A stretch of DNA of 13,927 nt, taken from contig DGUB01000081.1 in assembly GCA_002393815.1 (NCBI GenBank), positions 1 through 13,927 of the forward strand, in the 5' to 3' direction. Shown here one piece after another: positions 12,807-13,927 of this stretch. The notes under the pieces were generated by a model, which worked only from the letters and a program-made list of their open reading frames with translations, did not search any database and was not told where the DNA came from. A program made the translations under genes and the position numbers. Every line of letters begins with the position of its first letter. The first letter of the stretch is position 1. The DNA comes from Ruminococcus sp. UBA4321. GTDB taxonomy: Bacteria; Bacillota; Clostridia; Oscillospirales; Ruminococcaceae.

Positions 12807-13927
12807 ATGTTAGATATGAAGTTTTTAAGAACTAACCCCGATATCGTCAAGGAAAATATCAAAAAGAAATTCCAGGACGAAAAATTACCCCTCGTTGATA
12901 AAGTTATCGAACTCGATAAAGAAAGCAGAGACGCCAAACAGAAAGGCGACCAGCTCCGCGCTCAGGTCAAAAAGAAAAGCAAGGCGACCGGTGCTATTAT
13001 CGGCAAACTCAAAGGGCAGGGCTTGTCCGATGAAGACGCACTGAAAGCCGCTAAAGATGACCCCGCTTTTCAGGCTATTATGTCTGAAGTCGCTCCTGTC
13101 AATGAGGAAATCGCTGCCCTCGAAACAAAAGAAGCCGAACTCAATCAGGAAATCAAAAAAATTATGATGACTATCCCGAATATTATCGACCCTTCTGTTC
13201 CTATCGGCAGGGATGATTCTGAAAATGTCGAAATTGAACGCTTCGGTGAACCTTTCGTCCCCGGTTTTGAAGTCCCCCATCATGAAGATATCATGAAAAA
13301 ACTCAAGGGCATTGATAAAACTTCTGCCGGAAAAACAACCGGCGCAGGCTTCTATTACCTCTGCGGCGATATCGCAAGACTTCACTCCGCTGTTCTCTCC
13401 TATGCAAGAGATTTCATGATTAACAGAGGATTCACTTATTATATTCCCCCCTTCATGATTCGCTCCAATGTCGTGACCGGTGTCATGAGCTTCGCCGAAA
13501 TGGAAAATATGATGTATAAAATTGAGGGCGAAGACCTCTATCTTATCGGTACAAGCGAACATTCCATGATTGGTAAGTTTATTGATACTATCCTCCCCGA
13601 AGAAGAACTCCCCCAGACCCTTACCAGCTATTCCCCTTGCTTCCGCAAGGAAGTCGGCGCACACGGCATCGAGGAACGCGGTGTTTACAGAATCCATCAG
13701 TTCGAGAAACAGGAAATGATTGTCGTCTGCAAACCAGAAGAAAGCATGAAATGGTATGATGTCCTCTGGAAAAATACGGTCGATTACTTCCGCTCCCTCG
13801 ATATCCCCGTCAGAACCCTCGAATGCTGCTCCGGTGACCTCGCCGACCTGAAAGTCAAGTCCCTCGACGTGGAAGCATGGTCCCCCCGTCAGAAAAAATA
13901 TTTCGAGGTCGGCAGCTGCTCCAACCT
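12807..13927 (+). CDS. serS: Seryl-tRNA synthetase (3' truncated)
   Basis: SerRS charges tRNA-Ser with serine using ATP. The window holds 373 codons of a protein usually of about 420-430, so the C-terminal end with class II motif 3 is missing. Visible: an N-terminal MLDMKFLRTNPDIVKENIKKK start typical of the family; the helical coiled-coil tRNA-binding arm (about 28-118); the catalytic domain with TSEHSMIGKF (249-258), where bacterial enzymes commonly read TAEVP; motif 2 FRKEVGAHGIEERGVYRIHQFEKQEM (279-304) retaining the catalytic Arg and Glu; and EVGSCSN near the cut. The start ATG 12807 follows AGAAAGGA by about 10 nt. It lies 49 nt after parB with only parS site 10 between, so it could be co-transcribed with soj-parB. 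Confidence 0.93.
   Translation, partial: MLDMKFLRTNPDIVKENIKKKFQDEKLPLVDKVIELDKESRDAKQKGDQLRAQVKKKSKATGAIIGKLKGQGLSDEDALKAAKDDPAFQAIMSEVAPVNEEIAALETKEAELNQEIKKIMMTIPNIIDPSVPIGRDDSENVEIERFGEPFVPGFEVPHHEDIMKKLKGIDKTSAGKTTGAGFYYLCGDIARLHSAVLSYARDFMINRGFTYYIPPFMIRSNVVTGVMSFAEMENMMYKIEGEDLYLIGTSEHSMIGKFIDTILPEEELPQTLTSYSPCFRKEVGAHGIEERGVYRIHQFEKQEMIVVCKPEESMKWYDVLWKNTVDYFRSLDIPVRTLECCSGDLADLKVKSLDVEAWSPRQKKYFEVGSCSN

Noticed and set aside
12885..13697. 270-codon open frame on the minus strand
   Set aside because: It is the antisense shadow of serS, whose plus-strand frame is a clear family match; the minus-strand protein is Phe/Ile/Asp-rich with no recognisable motif and no good ribosome binding site.
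1..13927. tRNA, rRNA or DnaA-box clusters
   Set aside because: I saw no cloverleaf-like segments, rRNA motifs or TTATCCACA-type clusters; oriC probably lies outside the window.

Overview
The window looks like the origin-proximal region of a low-to-moderate GC Bacillota chromosome, most likely a Ruminococcus/Oscillospiraceae-type clostridium. The basis is gene order plus protein character: rpmH, rnpA, yidD, yidC, jag (khpB), mnmE, mnmG, rsmG, noc, soj (parA), spo0J (parB), serS, all on the + strand. dnaA and oriC would be expected just outside the left edge; I see no DnaA-box cluster inside. Both ends are cut: rpmH lacks its 5' part and serS its 3' part.

Layout. 1-110: end of rpmH and its terminator. 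152-3370: rnpA-yidD-yidC-jag, the RNase P protein and membrane-protein-insertion group, ending in a terminator-like hairpin. 3444-6736: mnmE and mnmG, the two subunits of the tRNA wobble-uridine modification enzyme. 6737-9169: an AT-richer accessory block of four small genes not part of the usual mnmG-rsmG order, resembling the immunity-type proteins seen in polymorphic-toxin loci. 9170-9886: rsmG (16S rRNA methyltransferase), followed by a strong terminator. 9946-10858: noc with its own promoter. 10934-12757: soj-parB with its own promoter. 12807-end: serS.

The striking feature is parS, the 16-bp ParB centromere site TGTTCCACGTGGAACA. Ten copies (eight identical, two with one substitution) lie between 6737 and 12782, and I found none in the flanking parts of the window. 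Four of them sit in intergenic spacers of exactly 36 nt that precede the four accessory genes, each running stop codon, parS, T-run, ribosome binding site, ATG. Two more are inside coding sequence (the second accessory gene and rsmG), read in different frames. A tandem pair lies just upstream of the soj promoter, and the last copy precedes serS.

How it fits together: ParB (classical parS-type recognition residues), ParA/Soj and the dense parS field would form the chromosome segregation and SMC-loading centre. Noc, a ParB paralogue here carrying Noc-type specificity residues, would act on different sites. The accessory genes appear to have been assembled as parS-punctuated cassettes inside this centromere. 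Whether parS there serves segregation, transcription attenuation, silencing or recombination between cassettes cannot be settled from the sequence.
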